Part shown: one piece after another, positions 1-7,922 of the stretch
Layout of the letters: the number at the start of each line of letters is the position of its first letter
How positions within the stretch are numbered: the first letter of the stretch is position 1
Origin: Paenarthrobacter sp. AR 02
Lineage (GTDB): Bacteria; Actinomycetota; Actinomycetes; Actinomycetales; Micrococcaceae
Assembly (NCBI RefSeq): GCF_021538675.1
Contig: NZ_JAJUKH010000001.1
Location: 1,023,462-1,087,461, forward strand
Direction of reading: 5' to 3'
DNA: 64,000 nt
The notes under the pieces: model-generated
Told to the model about the DNA's origin: nothing
The model's input: the letters and a program-made list of their open reading frames with translations, nothing else
Databases searched by the model: none
Translations under genes and position numbers: made by a program

Positions 1-97
1 CCTGGTCACCAGCCGTAAACCGGACGACCTGCCCGCCTTCAACGCCAAGGTCGTAGAGGAAATCTCCGAAGGCCAGCACGCCGGCCAGACCGCCTAG
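1..97 (+). CDS. DJ-1/PfpI family protein, C-terminal end only
   Basis: Only the last 31 codons are inside the window (frame starting at base 2, TAG at 95-97). The fragment carries the stretch [13 protein letters not shown], which is typical of the C-terminus of PfpI/YhbO-type class I glutamine-amidotransferase-like proteins (general stress protein 18, proposed deglycases or chaperones). The nucleophile elbow with the catalytic cysteine lies upstream and cannot be checked. A strong hairpin terminator follows 18 bases after the stop. The family call rests on this short but characteristic tail. Confidence 0.7.
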   Translation, partial: LVTSRKPDDLPAFNAKVVEEISEGQHAGQTA

Positions 98-115
98 CGG
101 CCAGCCGAGCCACAT

Positions 116-170
116 AAGGCGAGTGCCGCCGTCGTACTTTCACGAGAAGTACGACGGTGGCACTCGCCTT
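116..170 (+). terminator. Long perfect-stem hairpin terminator
   Basis: Bases 116-139 pair with 147-170: a 24-bp stem with a single G-T type mismatch and a 7-base loop. It begins AAGGCGAGTG and ends CACTCGCCTT, running into T residues. It sits between the PfpI-like gene and the next gene. The right arm resembles a single-copy half-element at about 1190-1207 (GACGGCGG then ACTCGCCT). Confidence 0.85.
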
Positions 171-225
171 TTCGTCGGAGTGTTGCGCACGTCACACTCG
201 CCACATACGCTGGGGGCGCTGCAGC

Positions 226-564
226 GTGGCAGCAACGATGAAAGGCAGTACATTGACCAGCGAGAAGCTTTCCGTAGTTGTTCGCGTCGACGTTGACGGC
301 GAACAGATCCAGATCGCAGCAACCGGTCACGTGACCGCACAGAGCCTGCAGGGGCTGTATCCGGTGATTCAGCGGACCAGGAGCCTGGGCGGCGGTCTCG
401 GCGTCGAGATGGACCTGACGGACGCGATGGTGGATCCCGAAGCCCTGGATCAGCTCAAGGTTTATGCTGAGCTCCATGAAATGCCGGTCAAACTCAACCC
501 TGCCCCCGGCAACGTGACTGCCCTTCCGTCCCGCGAATTCCAAACAGCAAGCCGAGCAGCCTAA
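226..564 (+). CDS. Small STAS-like hypothetical protein
   Basis: The frame encodes about 112 residues from GTG 226, which has a GGGGGC purine run about 9 bases upstream; ATG 238 (108 aa) is the alternative. Longer in-frame starts would run into the upstream terminator. The protein has a beta-rich start (VVVRVDVDGEQIQIAATG) followed by a conserved-looking segment with MDLTDAMVDPEALDQL. That pattern recalls STAS or SpoIIAA-like anti-sigma-antagonist folds, but no phosphorylatable serine motif is obvious. It ends 12 bases before the next gene and is probably co-transcribed with it. Function is not known; the STAS resemblance is an impression from pattern only. Confidence 0.6.
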   Translation: MAATMKGSTLTSEKLSVVVRVDVDGEQIQIAATGHVTAQSLQGLYPVIQRTRSLGGGLGVEMDLTDAMVDPEALDQLKVYAELHEMPVKLNPAPGNVTALPSREFQTASRAA

Positions 565-576
565 CTGGAGGCACCG

Positions 577-1128
577 ATGCGTAAAGTCACCGCCGGACTG
601 TTCCACTCCGTGGATGGCGTGGTCCAGGACCCGTTCAAGTTCCAGTTCGATAGCTTTGACGAGGACCTGGGCAAGGGCCTGACCAAAATGATCAACACGG
701 TGGACACCGTGGTTCTTGGGCGTGTCAGCTACCAGGAATGGGCCCAGTATTGGCCGAACGCGACGCAGGACGACGACTTCGCCAAATTCATTAACCCCGT
801 CGAGAAGTTCGTCGCATCCCGAACGCTGACCGAACCGCTGGAATGGGAAAACTCGCACCTGATTGAGGGCGACGTGGAGCAGTTCGTTACGGACCTCAAA
901 AACCGCGACGGCGGAGAGATCGCCGTCTGCGGCAGCATCTCGCTGGTACGCCAACTGCTGTTCGCGGGCGTGCTCGATGAGCTGACGCTCATGACCCACC
1001 CGGTGGTGGCCGGCAGTGGTCGGCGGCTCTTCGAGGACGGCGATCCACTGAACCGGCTCGTCCTGGAGGACCAGTACGCCACCAGCAAGGGCAACGTGGT
1101 GAGCACGTACAGTCTGCGCAAGGACTAA
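577..1128 (+). CDS. Dihydrofolate reductase family protein (RibD C-terminal domain)
   Basis: This 183-residue protein matches the stand-alone RibD_C/DHFR-like family. It has an N-terminal strand (MRKVTAGLFHSVDGVVQDP), VVLGRVSYQEW for the nucleotide-binding turn, an E-I-A-V-C-GSISLVRQLL segment, and a DELTLMTHPVVAGSGRRLF motif near residue 130-150 that is hallmark of the group. These are NADPH-dependent reductases of unknown physiological substrate in actinobacteria. ATG 577 is preceded by CTGGAGGCACC, a good ribosome-binding site. A hairpin follows the stop (1128-1174). Confidence 0.9.
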   Translation: MRKVTAGLFHSVDGVVQDPFKFQFDSFDEDLGKGLTKMINTVDTVVLGRVSYQEWAQYWPNATQDDDFAKFINPVEKFVASRTLTEPLEWENSHLIEGDVEQFVTDLKNRDGGEIAVCGSISLVRQLLFAGVLDELTLMTHPVVAGSGRRLFEDGDPLNRLVLEDQYATSKGNVVSTYSLRKD

Positions 1129-1174
1129 ACGCACGACGGCGGAGCCCGCCTGGGGCGGCCACCTCACGTGCGTT
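1128..1174 (+). terminator. Hairpin after the DHFR-like gene
   Basis: AACGCACG (1128-1135) pairs with CGTGCGTT (1167-1174), with GC-rich internal pairing (GCCCGCC/GGCGG). It follows the DHFR-like stop codon directly, so it is a plausible terminator, although no long T run follows. Confidence 0.45.
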
Positions 1175-1207
1175 CACCCCAGCAGCAACGCCGACGGCGG
1201 TACTCGC

Positions 1208-1663
1208 CTAGCCTCGATTGGCGCGGCGCTGGCCTGTTTCCAGCAGCTGCACATCAACGTAACCGGTTCCGGGCTTGGGAGAACCGCGTTGTTTGCGAAG
1301 CCGCTTGGCTTTGTACTCGTCCCTGGACAGGTTGAATCCATACCAAGCAATGAACCCCGCCAGCCCCATACCCCAAAGAGCGCCCCATGAGGGGCTAGCT
1401 CCTTGAAAAAGTGGGGATAGAAGCATCGCCGCCGACGCAACGAACCCAAGGCATCCGAATGCCGACAGAATCGCCATCCCCCACCAGGAACTCACCTGCG
1501 CCTGGCCGCGACCTGGCGTGAATCCAATCTCATCGCCGGCATAACTGTGGAGTTCGCCGGTGCTGGTCCTGCGGAGCACTCGCTTCTGACCGTTGGCCAC
1601 GGCCTCCTTGTGCTCGGCATACACTTCATCGTCCCGCAGATCGCGCTCGGGGTCGTAAACCAC
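1208..1663 (-). CDS. Hypothetical two-helix membrane protein
   Basis: The 151-residue protein begins with a charged cytoplasmic-type N-terminus of about 58 residues. Two hydrophobic segments follow, around 60-83 (MAILSAFGCLGFVASAAMLL) and 92-112 (WGALWGMGLAGFIAWYGF), then a basic tail rich in K and R. The GTG start at 1663 has a GGAGG box 6 bases upstream. I do not recognise a named family. Codon usage and base composition match the neighbours, so it looks like a real chromosomal gene. It is transcribed in the same direction as the YdeI-like gene upstream, separated by a small hairpin (1697-1717). Confidence 0.7.
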   Translation of the reverse strand: MVYDPERDLRDDEVYAEHKEAVANGQKRVLRRTSTGELHSYAGDEIGFTPGRGQAQVSSWWGMAILSAFGCLGFVASAAMLLSPLFQGASPSWGALWGMGLAGFIAWYGFNLSRDEYKAKRLRKQRGSPKPGTGYVDVQLLETGQRRANRG

Positions 1664-1696
1664 GGCCAGCCTCCAAAGCTCGAAAAGTCCAGCCTA

Positions 1697-1717
1697 GCGG
1701 CCACGGCGTGTGGCCGC
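1697..1717. terminator. Short hairpin between two minus-strand genes
   Basis: GCGGCCAC (1697-1704) pairs with GTGGCCGC (1710-1717) around a 5-base loop. It lies downstream of the YdeI-like gene and upstream of the membrane-protein gene. There is no strong T tract, so a terminator role is only plausible. Confidence 0.35.
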
Positions 1718-1756
1718 GGCGGCGGCTCGACTCGCTCGCTCGCTAACGGCGTGTAG

Positions 1757-2200
1757 CTACTTCTTCCCGGCCTTCAGATCCGCCACCACCTTGGCGACCC
1801 TTCGCGCCCGGGTCTCAGGCGTCTTGGCGTCCCCAATCGGCTCCACGTACCTTCGTTGGGCGCTGTAGTTCAGGGTGCCGTAAAAGGCTTTGGCCTCGGG
1901 CTCCGCATCGAGTGCGGCGGCCAAATCGTTCGGAACCTCGACCACCCTCGGCTCGGTGTCCACCTCAAGCCCGACCTCCACCGTGTCCCCGGCGGCGGCA
2001 CCAGTCAGCTCCCGGTTCGCCGCACTGACGCCCACCATGTATTTGCCGCCCATCACCGCAACGCTGCTGCGATAGCTCTGACCGTTGATGGTCACCACCA
2101 CCGGGGGGCGCTTTCCTGCGGCCAGTCCGTCCACAATCTCGTCAGGAACCTCGATGCCAGCCTTGTTGCCATCGCCCACGATGGTCGTAGTGAATTTCAT
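1757..2200 (-). CDS. YdeI/OmpD-associated family protein with DUF1905 domain
   Basis: This 147-residue protein has two parts. The N-terminal ~90 residues (MKFTTTIVGDGNKAGIEVPDE, then GKRPPVVVTINGQSYRSSVAVMGGKYMVGVS) form a DUF1905 beta-barrel. The C-terminal ~50 residues (PNDLAAALDAEPEAKAFYGTLNYSAQRRYVEPIGDAKTPETRARRV, taken in pieces) form the YdeI helical domain. YdeI-like proteins have been linked to peptide or stress tolerance, but the biochemical role is unsettled. It starts at ATG 2200, with a divergent gene (DUF2630) beginning 90 bases away, so the intergenic segment should carry two promoters. Confidence 0.85.
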   Translation of the reverse strand: MKFTTTIVGDGNKAGIEVPDEIVDGLAAGKRPPVVVTINGQSYRSSVAVMGGKYMVGVSAANRELTGAAAGDTVEVGLEVDTEPRVVEVPNDLAAALDAEPEAKAFYGTLNYSAQRRYVEPIGDAKTPETRARRVAKVVADLKAGKK

Positions 2201-2290
2201 GACCCAAGTATGCCGTCGGGTGAGAGTAGACGCACCCCTTCGGCTGGGCTACGTTCGAACGTAAGCGTCCCACCACAAAGGAGACAGAGC

Positions 2291-2530
2291 ATGGATAACC
2301 AGGACCTGCTGGAACGTATTCAGTCGTTGGTCGAGGAGGAGCACCGCCTCCGCGACTCCTCAAACTCGGAGGACGATACCGACAACCGGGCACGCCTGGC
2401 CCAGCTCGAGGCACAGCTGGACCAGTGCTGGGACCTGCTGCGCCAACGGCGCGCCAAGAAAAACGCCGGCGAGAACCCCGACGACGCCGAGCCCAGGCCG
2501 GTCAACGAGGTTGAGGGCTACCGCCAGTAG
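2291..2530 (+). CDS. DUF2630 family small protein
   Basis: A 79-residue, strongly helical, charged protein beginning MDNQDLLERIQSLVEEEHRL, which is characteristic of DUF2630. A longer open frame extends upstream, but ATG 2291 is preceded by AAAGGAGACAGAG, an excellent ribosome-binding site, and the family starts here. The middle (LAQLEAQLDQCWDLLRQRRA) looks like a short coiled coil, followed by an acidic, proline-containing tail. Function is unknown. It converges on the glycerate kinase gene with a 3-base gap. Confidence 0.88.
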   Translation: MDNQDLLERIQSLVEEEHRLRDSSNSEDDTDNRARLAQLEAQLDQCWDLLRQRRAKKNAGENPDDAEPRPVNEVEGYRQ

Positions 2531-2533
2531 GCG

Positions 2534-3676
2534 CTACGCCCCTTCAAGCACCTGGCTGGTCGCCCACGCCAGGTACTTGGCCGCATTAGCCACGGCATCG
2601 GCGACGTCGGGAACACCATCCTTGCGCTGCGCAACGTCCAACAGCTGCGCGGCGGCCACGATGCCGTGCTTCGCAAGGTCTTCGGGCGTCACCGTGATGC
2701 GCCCCGCCACGGCCACCACGGGGATGCCGTGGACGCTGGCGGCATCGGCGAGTGCGATCGGCGCCTTGCCCGTGAGCGACTGCTCGTCCATGGACCCCTC
2801 ACCGGTGATGACCAGGTCGGCCTCGCCCAGGTGCTGGGCCAGGCCCGTGAGGCCTGCGACCAACGCGAAGCCGCCTTCCAGCGCAGCGTCAGAAAAGGCC
2901 AGGAACGACGCCGGGAATCCACCCGCCGCTCCGGCTCCCGGCACGTTGACGTCGCGGCCGGTAGTTTCCCGAAGGAGCGACGCCCAGTTGCGGAGGCCGG
3001 CGTCGAGCTTCTCTACGGCGTCCTCATCGGCGCCTTTCTGCGGGCCGAAAACATGCGCGGCACCATCAGGACCGTACAGCGGGTTCTGGACGTCGACGGC
3101 GATGCGGAACCTCACGGCCGAAAGCCGCGGATCCAGCCCGGAGACGTCCACGGCGACGACGTCGGCCAGCGAACCGCCGCCGAGCGGGACCACGTTCCCC
3201 GCGGCATCGAGGGGCTTGAGCCCCAACGCACGCAAGGCTCCGCTGCCGCCGTCGGACATTGCCGATCCACCCAAGCCCAGAACAATTTCCGTGGCCCCGG
3301 CTTCAAGCGCGGCTGCAATCAGCTGGCCGCAGCCGTAGCTGTGGGCGCGGAGCGCGTTCTCGGGAGTCGGCTCCATGTGCTCCAGGCCGGAGGCCTGAGC
3401 CGTTTCAATGACTGCGGTGGCGCCGCCAAATGCGTCCTTGCGGATCGCCCAGGAAGCGCCAACAGGCTTGAGGATGGGCCCAACCACGGCGTTGTTCCGC
3501 TCTTCGTAGCCCGCTGCGATGGCGGCATCCAGCGTGCCTTCGCCGCCGTCGGCCACCGGGAATTGGGTGGTCACGGCATCCGGGTAGACGCGGAGGGCGC
3601 CTTCGGCCATGGCTGACGCGGCTTCGGCGGCGGTCAGGGATCCCTTGAACTTATCGGGGGCGATGAGGATACGCAT
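2534..3676 (-). CDS. glxK: Glycerate kinase (GlxK/GarK type)
   Basis: The 380-residue product phosphorylates D-glycerate, feeding glyoxylate or glucarate breakdown into glycolysis. Seen directly: the N-terminal APDKFKGS motif (6-13), VADGGEGT (41-48) and the glycine-rich LGLGGSAMSDGG segment (133-144), all diagnostic of this kinase family, and a full family length. ATG 3676 is the only sensible start. The gene is followed upstream on the same strand by a 2-hydroxyacid dehydrogenase, which could supply or consume glycerate/hydroxypyruvate, but a hairpin separates the two, so independent transcription is likely. Confidence 0.93.
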   Translation of the reverse strand: MRILIAPDKFKGSLTAAEAASAMAEGALRVYPDAVTTQFPVADGGEGTLDAAIAAGYEERNNAVVGPILKPVGASWAIRKDAFGGATAVIETAQASGLEHMEPTPENALRAHSYGCGQLIAAALEAGATEIVLGLGGSAMSDGGSGALRALGLKPLDAAGNVVPLGGGSLADVVAVDVSGLDPRLSAVRFRIAVDVQNPLYGPDGAAHVFGPQKGADEDAVEKLDAGLRNWASLLRETTGRDVNVPGAGAAGGFPASFLAFSDAALEGGFALVAGLTGLAQHLGEADLVITGEGSMDEQSLTGKAPIALADAASVHGIPVVAVAGRITVTPEDLAKHGIVAAAQLLDVAQRKDGVPDVADAVANAAKYLAWATSQVLEGA

Positions 3677-3747
3677 GGATCCATCTTGCCAGTTTTGTTG
3701 GGAAAGCGCTTGCCAGGACGTAACCTTCGCCTTGGCGCACCCCTTAA

Positions 3748-3783
3748 CGCCCTACGCCCCCGTGACGACAGGGGCGCAGGGCG
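3748..3783 (-). terminator. Hairpin downstream of the hydroxyacid dehydrogenase
   Basis: CGCCCTACGCCCC (3748-3760) pairs with GGGGCGCAGGGCG (3771-3783), a 13-bp stem with one mismatch. It lies 25 bases after the minus-strand dehydrogenase stop and before the glycerate kinase start. Confidence 0.6.
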
Positions 3784-3807
3784 GAAAAGGGCGCGATGGC
3801 CGCCAAA

Positions 3808-4770
3808 CTAGCCGTTCAACACCCGAACCGGAGCGTCCGCAAGCCACGCTTTCACGTCCTCGAACGCACCCCCATAAAACTGCCGGTAACTCTCATGCGT
3901 CACGTAGCCGATGTGCGGCGAAAGCACCGTTCGGGGAGAGTGCAACAATGCATGCCCGGAAGGAAGCGGTTCCTCGTCGAAGACGTCCAAGGCAGCACCC
4001 CTGATCCAGCCTTCCTCCAAAGCCTGCACGAGTGCCGCCTCATCCACCAGCGGCCCACGGGCCGTGTTCACCAACAGTCCCTCCGGGCCCAGAAGCCGGA
4101 GTTCCTTGGCTCCCACAATGCCCTCCGTACGCTCCGACAACCGGAGGTGCAGCGTGACCACGTCGGACTCGCGGAACAGCTCCTCTTTTGTCACCTTCCG
4201 GGCGCCCGCTGCTTCGGCCGCTTCGGCAGTGAGGTTTTGGCTCCACGCCAGGACGTCCATCCCAAAGGCCTTGGCGTAGCGGGCCATCCGGGAACCGATC
4301 TTGCCCAAGCCCACAATGCCCAGGGTCTTTCCCTCGAGTTCGAACCCGACGCCCGTTTGCCACTCCCCTGCCCTGAGCGAGTTCTCCTCCACAGGAAGGT
4401 TCCGGGCAAATGCCAACAGGAGCGCCCATGCCAACTCCGGTGCCGCCGCCGGCGAACCAGCCGTACCGCACACCACAATCCCGCGCTCCTTTGCCGCTTC
4501 CATATCAATGGCGGCGTTGGCCATGCCCGTAGTCACCAGGAGCTTGAGGTTCGGCAGGGCATCCAAGGCACTCTGCGGGAAACGGGTGCGTTCGCGCATC
4601 GCCACAATGATGTCGAACGGCGCCAAGGCGGCCACGGCCTGCTCCTCCGACACGAAAGGCGCGCTGAAGACGCTGACCTTCACGTCGTCGTCGAGCAGTG
4701 ACTCCCACGGGGCGTAATCCCCGGAGACCTGCTGGTAGTCATCAAGGATCGCTAAACGGAACAGGGTCAC
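3808..4770 (-). CDS. D-2-hydroxyacid dehydrogenase (NAD-binding)
   Basis: The 320-residue protein belongs to the D-isomer-specific 2-hydroxyacid dehydrogenases (phosphoglycerate/glyoxylate/hydroxypyruvate reductase group). It shows the Rossmann motif GIVGLGKIGSRMA (GxGxxG at 154-159), the substrate-binding arginine in NTARG (about R238), the glutamate in DVFDEEP (about 267) and the catalytic histidine in SPHIG (about 286). I chose GTG 4770 because GGGAG lies about 7 bases upstream and VTLFRLAILDDYQQ is the natural N-terminus; an upstream ATG at 4887 would add 39 residues lying within intergenic repeats. The exact substrate cannot be read from sequence. Confidence 0.9.
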   Translation of the reverse strand: MTLFRLAILDDYQQVSGDYAPWESLLDDDVKVSVFSAPFVSEEQAVAALAPFDIIVAMRERTRFPQSALDALPNLKLLVTTGMANAAIDMEAAKERGIVVCGTAGSPAAAPELAWALLLAFARNLPVEENSLRAGEWQTGVGFELEGKTLGIVGLGKIGSRMARYAKAFGMDVLAWSQNLTAEAAEAAGARKVTKEELFRESDVVTLHLRLSERTEGIVGAKELRLLGPEGLLVNTARGPLVDEAALVQALEEGWIRGAALDVFDEEPLPSGHALLHSPRTVLSPHIGYVTHESYRQFYGGAFEDVKAWLADAPVRVLNG

Positions 4771-4860
4771 GCCAATCTCCCTCGCGCTGTGGCTGCTGGT
4801 ACTGACCACCATCTCACGTAGGTTTTTGGGTGTCAGCCCAACCCGTAGGGCACGGTCGAA

Positions 4861-4975
4861 ACGGTAGGAATGTGAGCGAGGGTCCACGGGAAACGGTAGG
4901 GATGTGAGCGAGGGTCCGGTTCCCCCAACCCTCGCTCACATCCCACCCGCTTCAACCAAACGCTCGCTCACACCC
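4861..4975. repeat. Cluster of direct and inverted GTGAGCGAGGGT repeats
   Basis: Two near-identical 25-base direct copies lie at 4861-4885 and 4893-4917 (core TGTGAGCGAGGGTCC). An inverted copy (ACCCTCGCTCACATCCC) lies at 4928-4944, and a fourth partial inverted copy (GCTCGCTCACACCC) lies at 4962-4975, overlapping the stop of the GDPD gene. The second and third copies can form a stable hairpin. The element lies upstream of the dehydrogenase start and downstream of GDPD, so it may terminate GDPD transcription. Confidence 0.75.
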
Positions 4976-5747
4976 ATTCGCCGCGACGGACGAGGACTTC
5001 CTTGAGGAGGTCGAGCCGGTCGGACACGATGCCGTCCACCCCGAGATCCAGTAGCCGGTCCATTTCCGCGGGCTCGTTGATGGTCCACACGTGCACTAGC
5101 AGGCCCAGCCGATGGGCGCGTCGGACGAAACCCGGAGTCACCACGGGCAGCCTTCCGTAACGGACGGGCACTTGGAAAACGTCGACGCCGGCAAGCAGCT
5201 TGCGTGCCAAAACGGCGGGCAGGACAGGGCCCAGAAGAACAAAAAGCGCCGTCAGAGTGCTGCCGGCCGAGGAGGCCACACGCCGGGATAACAGCCGAAG
5301 GACTGCCCGGCGTCGCCTGTCGGAAAAGCTCGTGACCAGGACCCGATCATGGACCCCGTGTTTCTCAATGGCCTCAGCCAAGGGGCGCACCGAGTTCCAG
5401 TCCTTGACATCCAGGTTCAGCCGGGCGTCCGGCAACGAGGTAACCAGCTCGTCGAACGTTGGCACCGGCTCCACCCCGCCAATGCGCGCCTTGGCAACCT
5501 CCGCGGCGGTCAGCGAGGAGACGGTGCCCACGGAATCGGTCACCCGGTCCAGGGACGAGTCGTGGAAGACCAGGACCACGCCATCACGGGTGGTGTGCAC
5601 GTCCGTTTCCAGGTGCGCCGTTCCCAATTCCACGGCAGCTTTGAAAGCTGGCATGGAATTTTCCAGGCCGTCCAACGAGAAACCCCGGTGCGCGAAGGCC
5701 AAAGGGCCGGCGGAACCGTCCTTGCGGAGGAAATAGGGCAGCGTCAC
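4968..5747 (-). CDS. Glycerophosphodiester phosphodiesterase
   Basis: The enzyme hydrolyses glycerophosphodiesters to glycerol-3-phosphate and an alcohol. The 259-residue form from GTG 5747 contains FAHRG (His20-Arg21), a downstream glutamate in GLENSMPAF, the metal-binding ETD (47-49), and VLVFHDSSLDRVT (HD at 62-63), which are the GDPD catalytic and metal residues. It ends with the expected VHVWTINEPAEM and DGIVSDR motifs of the TIM barrel. A longer frame to 5867 would overlap the neighbouring gene, so GTG 5747 is preferred. No signal peptide is visible, so a cytoplasmic enzyme is likely. Confidence 0.9.
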   Translation of the reverse strand: MTLPYFLRKDGSAGPLAFAHRGFSLDGLENSMPAFKAAVELGTAHLETDVHTTRDGVVLVFHDSSLDRVTDSVGTVSSLTAAEVAKARIGGVEPVPTFDELVTSLPDARLNLDVKDWNSVRPLAEAIEKHGVHDRVLVTSFSDRRRRAVLRLLSRRVASSAGSTLTALFVLLGPVLPAVLARKLLAGVDVFQVPVRYGRLPVVTPGFVRRAHRLGLLVHVWTINEPAEMDRLLDLGVDGIVSDRLDLLKEVLVRRGEWV

Positions 5748-5785
5748 ACCCGTAGCGTAGCCGACGTCCGCCCCGAAGAAGTGCG

Positions 5786-6034
5786 TCAGGCCTCCTGCGG
5801 AACGATCGCGACGCCGTCGCTGACGTGCACCAGCGTCCGGCCGCGACCGCCGTCGAGCTCCACCCAAACTGCTGTGGCGTCTCCGGTGACGGCGTCCACC
5901 ACACCTGCGGACTCGTAACCGGGGGTGAGCGTGACTTTGACCCGGTCACCCTGCCGCAGCGAGCGCCAGTGATGGTCCGGTTCGATGCGCCGCAACGGCG
6001 CAGTGGTGAAATCGTTGATCCTACGCTTTGCCAT
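5786..6034 (-). CDS. Conserved small hypothetical protein (beta-rich)
   Basis: An 82-residue protein beginning MAKRRINDFTTAPLRRIEPDHHWR, then a run that looks like a small beta barrel (GDRVKVTLTPGYESAGVVDAV, VWVELDGGRGRTLVHV). The ATG at 6034 has GGGGAACC just upstream; an earlier ATG at 6064 is possible but lacks a ribosome-binding site. I do not recognise a named family; the pattern is reminiscent of actinobacterial SH3-like/DUF small proteins. It lies 38 bases upstream of the GDPD gene in the same direction and may be co-transcribed. Confidence 0.7.
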   Translation of the reverse strand: MAKRRINDFTTAPLRRIEPDHHWRSLRQGDRVKVTLTPGYESAGVVDAVTGDATAVWVELDGGRGRTLVHVSDGVAIVPQEA

Positions 6035-6156
6035 GGTTCCCCTGCACCTTCGACGAGCTAACAAGTCCGTGGCTGAAAGCCTACGGGTGCCACGTGAACG
6101 CCGGTTGTATGGAGGCTGGGAACTCGGTGACAGCTGCGGCCTGCGAAACTAGGGGC

Positions 6157-7023
6157 ATGACTGTATTGATTGCCGGGTGCGGCGACCTCGGAACCGAAGC
6201 CGGGCTTCGCTTTGCCGCCGCCGGCCGTGAGGTTGTTGGCCTGCGGCGGTCGCCCGAAAAGCTGCCGCCCCAGATCCGTGGAATGCAAGCGGACCTCGCC
6301 AAGGACATGCCGGAGTTGCCCTCGGATGTGGACATTGTGGTGATTGCCGTGGCAGCCGATACCTCTACCGAGGAGGCCTACCGCGCGGCCTACCTGGACG
6401 GTACCGGCAACGTGCTGGACGCACTGGAGCGGCAAGGATTGGAGCCGCGCCGCATCCTCTTCGTCTCCTCCACGGCTGTGTACAAGGATTCCGGCGGGGC
6501 TGTGGTGGACGAGTCCACGGCCACGGAGCCGACGCGCTTCAGCGGAAAAGTGCTGGTGGAGGCCGAGGAATTGCTGTTCTCCCGGACCCGAGGCACCAGC
6601 ACAGAGGCCATCTCGTTGCGCCTGGGCGGCATCTACGGACCGGGACGCACGCGGCTGATTGACCAGGTCCGCACAGGACAAGCGGTCATTCCCGCCCGGC
6701 CCCGGCACACCAACCGCATCCACAGGGACGACGCCGCAGCCATGATCGTCCACCTCACCACCATGGACCAGGCTCCGGATCCGGTTTACATAGGCGTTGA
6801 CGATCACGCGGCAGAAATGGGCGAGGTCATGCGGTTTCTCGCTGCTGAACTGGGCTGCCCGGAACCCCCGACGGCGGCACCCGGCGACGCGTCCGACGCC
6901 GGCCCTGGCGACAAACGCTGTTCGAACAAGCGTGTACGGGCCACCGGGGTCGAACTCACCTTCCCCACATACAAGGAGGGCTACCGCGCCCTGCTGGCGG
7001 GCGAGGGCGTGCGGCACCCGTGA
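6157..7023 (+). CDS. NAD-dependent epimerase/dehydratase family (extended SDR) protein
   Basis: The 288-residue protein begins MTVLIAGCGDLGTEAG, a Rossmann GxGxxG motif at residues 7-12, and resembles the YeeZ-like branch of sugar-nucleotide epimerases. Further matches are ILFVSSTAVYKDSGG, LRLGGIYGPGR and the NRIHRDDAAAMI motif shared by this branch. The canonical YxxxK catalytic pair is not obvious, as is common in YeeZ-like members, so epimerase activity should not be assumed. The start ATG 6157 is preceded by AGGGGC; an earlier in-frame start at 6028 overlaps the neighbour. It is translationally coupled (GTGA overlap) to the next gene. Confidence 0.82.
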   Translation: MTVLIAGCGDLGTEAGLRFAAAGREVVGLRRSPEKLPPQIRGMQADLAKDMPELPSDVDIVVIAVAADTSTEEAYRAAYLDGTGNVLDALERQGLEPRRILFVSSTAVYKDSGGAVVDESTATEPTRFSGKVLVEAEELLFSRTRGTSTEAISLRLGGIYGPGRTRLIDQVRTGQAVIPARPRHTNRIHRDDAAAMIVHLTTMDQAPDPVYIGVDDHAAEMGEVMRFLAAELGCPEPPTAAPGDASDAGPGDKRCSNKRVRATGVELTFPTYKEGYRALLAGEGVRHP

Positions 7024-7922
7024 CCGGGCCTGCGTGGGGGCGGGCCTACTTCGCCGCGCAGGCCGTGGCGGGGGCTGCCTGGTGGATCTCAGTCTTTGAC
7101 CTGCCACTGATCCGTGAATCAACGCTTGGACGGTTGGATCCCGTCATCGTTGCCTGTGTGGATATCCCGCTGTTCGTTGTGGCATCGGCCATGGCGGCCT
7201 GTGGCAGCAAGGCAGCGGCTGTCATCGCCACGGCCTGGACCTGTCTGGTCACTGTGGCGTTGGCAAGCTATGCCACTATCAGCACCGAAGCAGGGTGGGG
7301 CGTTGTGGCCATGGCCGCCGCGTCCGCATGTTCCATCGTGGCGCTCTGCCTCGTTGCCTACGGACGCGTGCCATCTGAGTGGGTTCTCCGCGGTCCGTTC
7401 GCGTTCCGCCCAGCAGCGCAACGCCCCACGGCAGCTCCTCATGTCGCTACGACGTTCGTGCAACGCGCGCTCTTCTGGAGCTTCTTCCTGGGAGTGATTC
7501 CCCTCGCGATCTCGGCACTGGAGAACCGCTGGGCTGTTGACCTTCCGATCCCTGCCATCGCTGGCGTGATAGGCGCGGTCCTCCTGGTACTTGCCAGCGC
7601 ACTGGGCATCTGTTCAGCACTGGCCATGTCCACCCTTGGACAGGGCACGCCGCTGCCTTCCGCGATGCCCAACCGCTTGGTCATCGCCGGGCCGTACCGC
7701 TGGATCAGGAACCCGATGGCTCTCGCAGGAATCGTGCAGGGCGCTGCCATCGGACTCATGCTGGGATCGTGGCTGGTGGTCGCTTACGCGGTGATTGGCT
7801 CGCTGGTGTGGAATTACGCAGTGAGGCCCCACGAAGAAGCTGATCTCCGCCGACGGTTCGGCACAGACTTTGACCGCTACTGCGACAACGTCCGTTGTTG
7901 GGTCCCGCGGTTCGGAAACTAA
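7020..7922 (+). CDS. Isoprenylcysteine carboxyl methyltransferase/phospholipid methyltransferase family membrane protein
   Basis: A 300-residue integral membrane protein with about six or seven hydrophobic segments. The C-terminal third carries the PEMT/ICMT signature: GPYRWIRNPMALAG followed by HEEADLRRRFGTDFDRYCDNVRCWVPR, the SAM-binding region of this family. It begins with GTG 7020 overlapping the upstream stop by 4 bases, so the two are an operon. Its stop overlaps the stop of the convergent HAD gene by 4 bases. The substrate is unknown; a small lipid or isoprenoid thiol is the usual guess. Confidence 0.82.
   Translation: MTGPAWGRAYFAAQAVAGAAWWISVFDLPLIRESTLGRLDPVIVACVDIPLFVVASAMAACGSKAAAVIATAWTCLVTVALASYATISTEAGWGVVAMAAASACSIVALCLVAYGRVPSEWVLRGPFAFRPAAQRPTAAPHVATTFVQRALFWSFFLGVIPLAISALENRWAVDLPIPAIAGVIGAVLLVLASALGICSALAMSTLGQGTPLPSAMPNRLVIAGPYRWIRNPMALAGIVQGAAIGLMLGSWLVVAYAVIGSLVWNYAVRPHEEADLRRRFGTDFDRYCDNVRCWVPRFGN

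Noticed and set aside
94..1167. 357-codon minus-strand frame over the first two genes
   Set aside because: Covers a terminator and the clear DHFR-like gene in antisense; no motifs.
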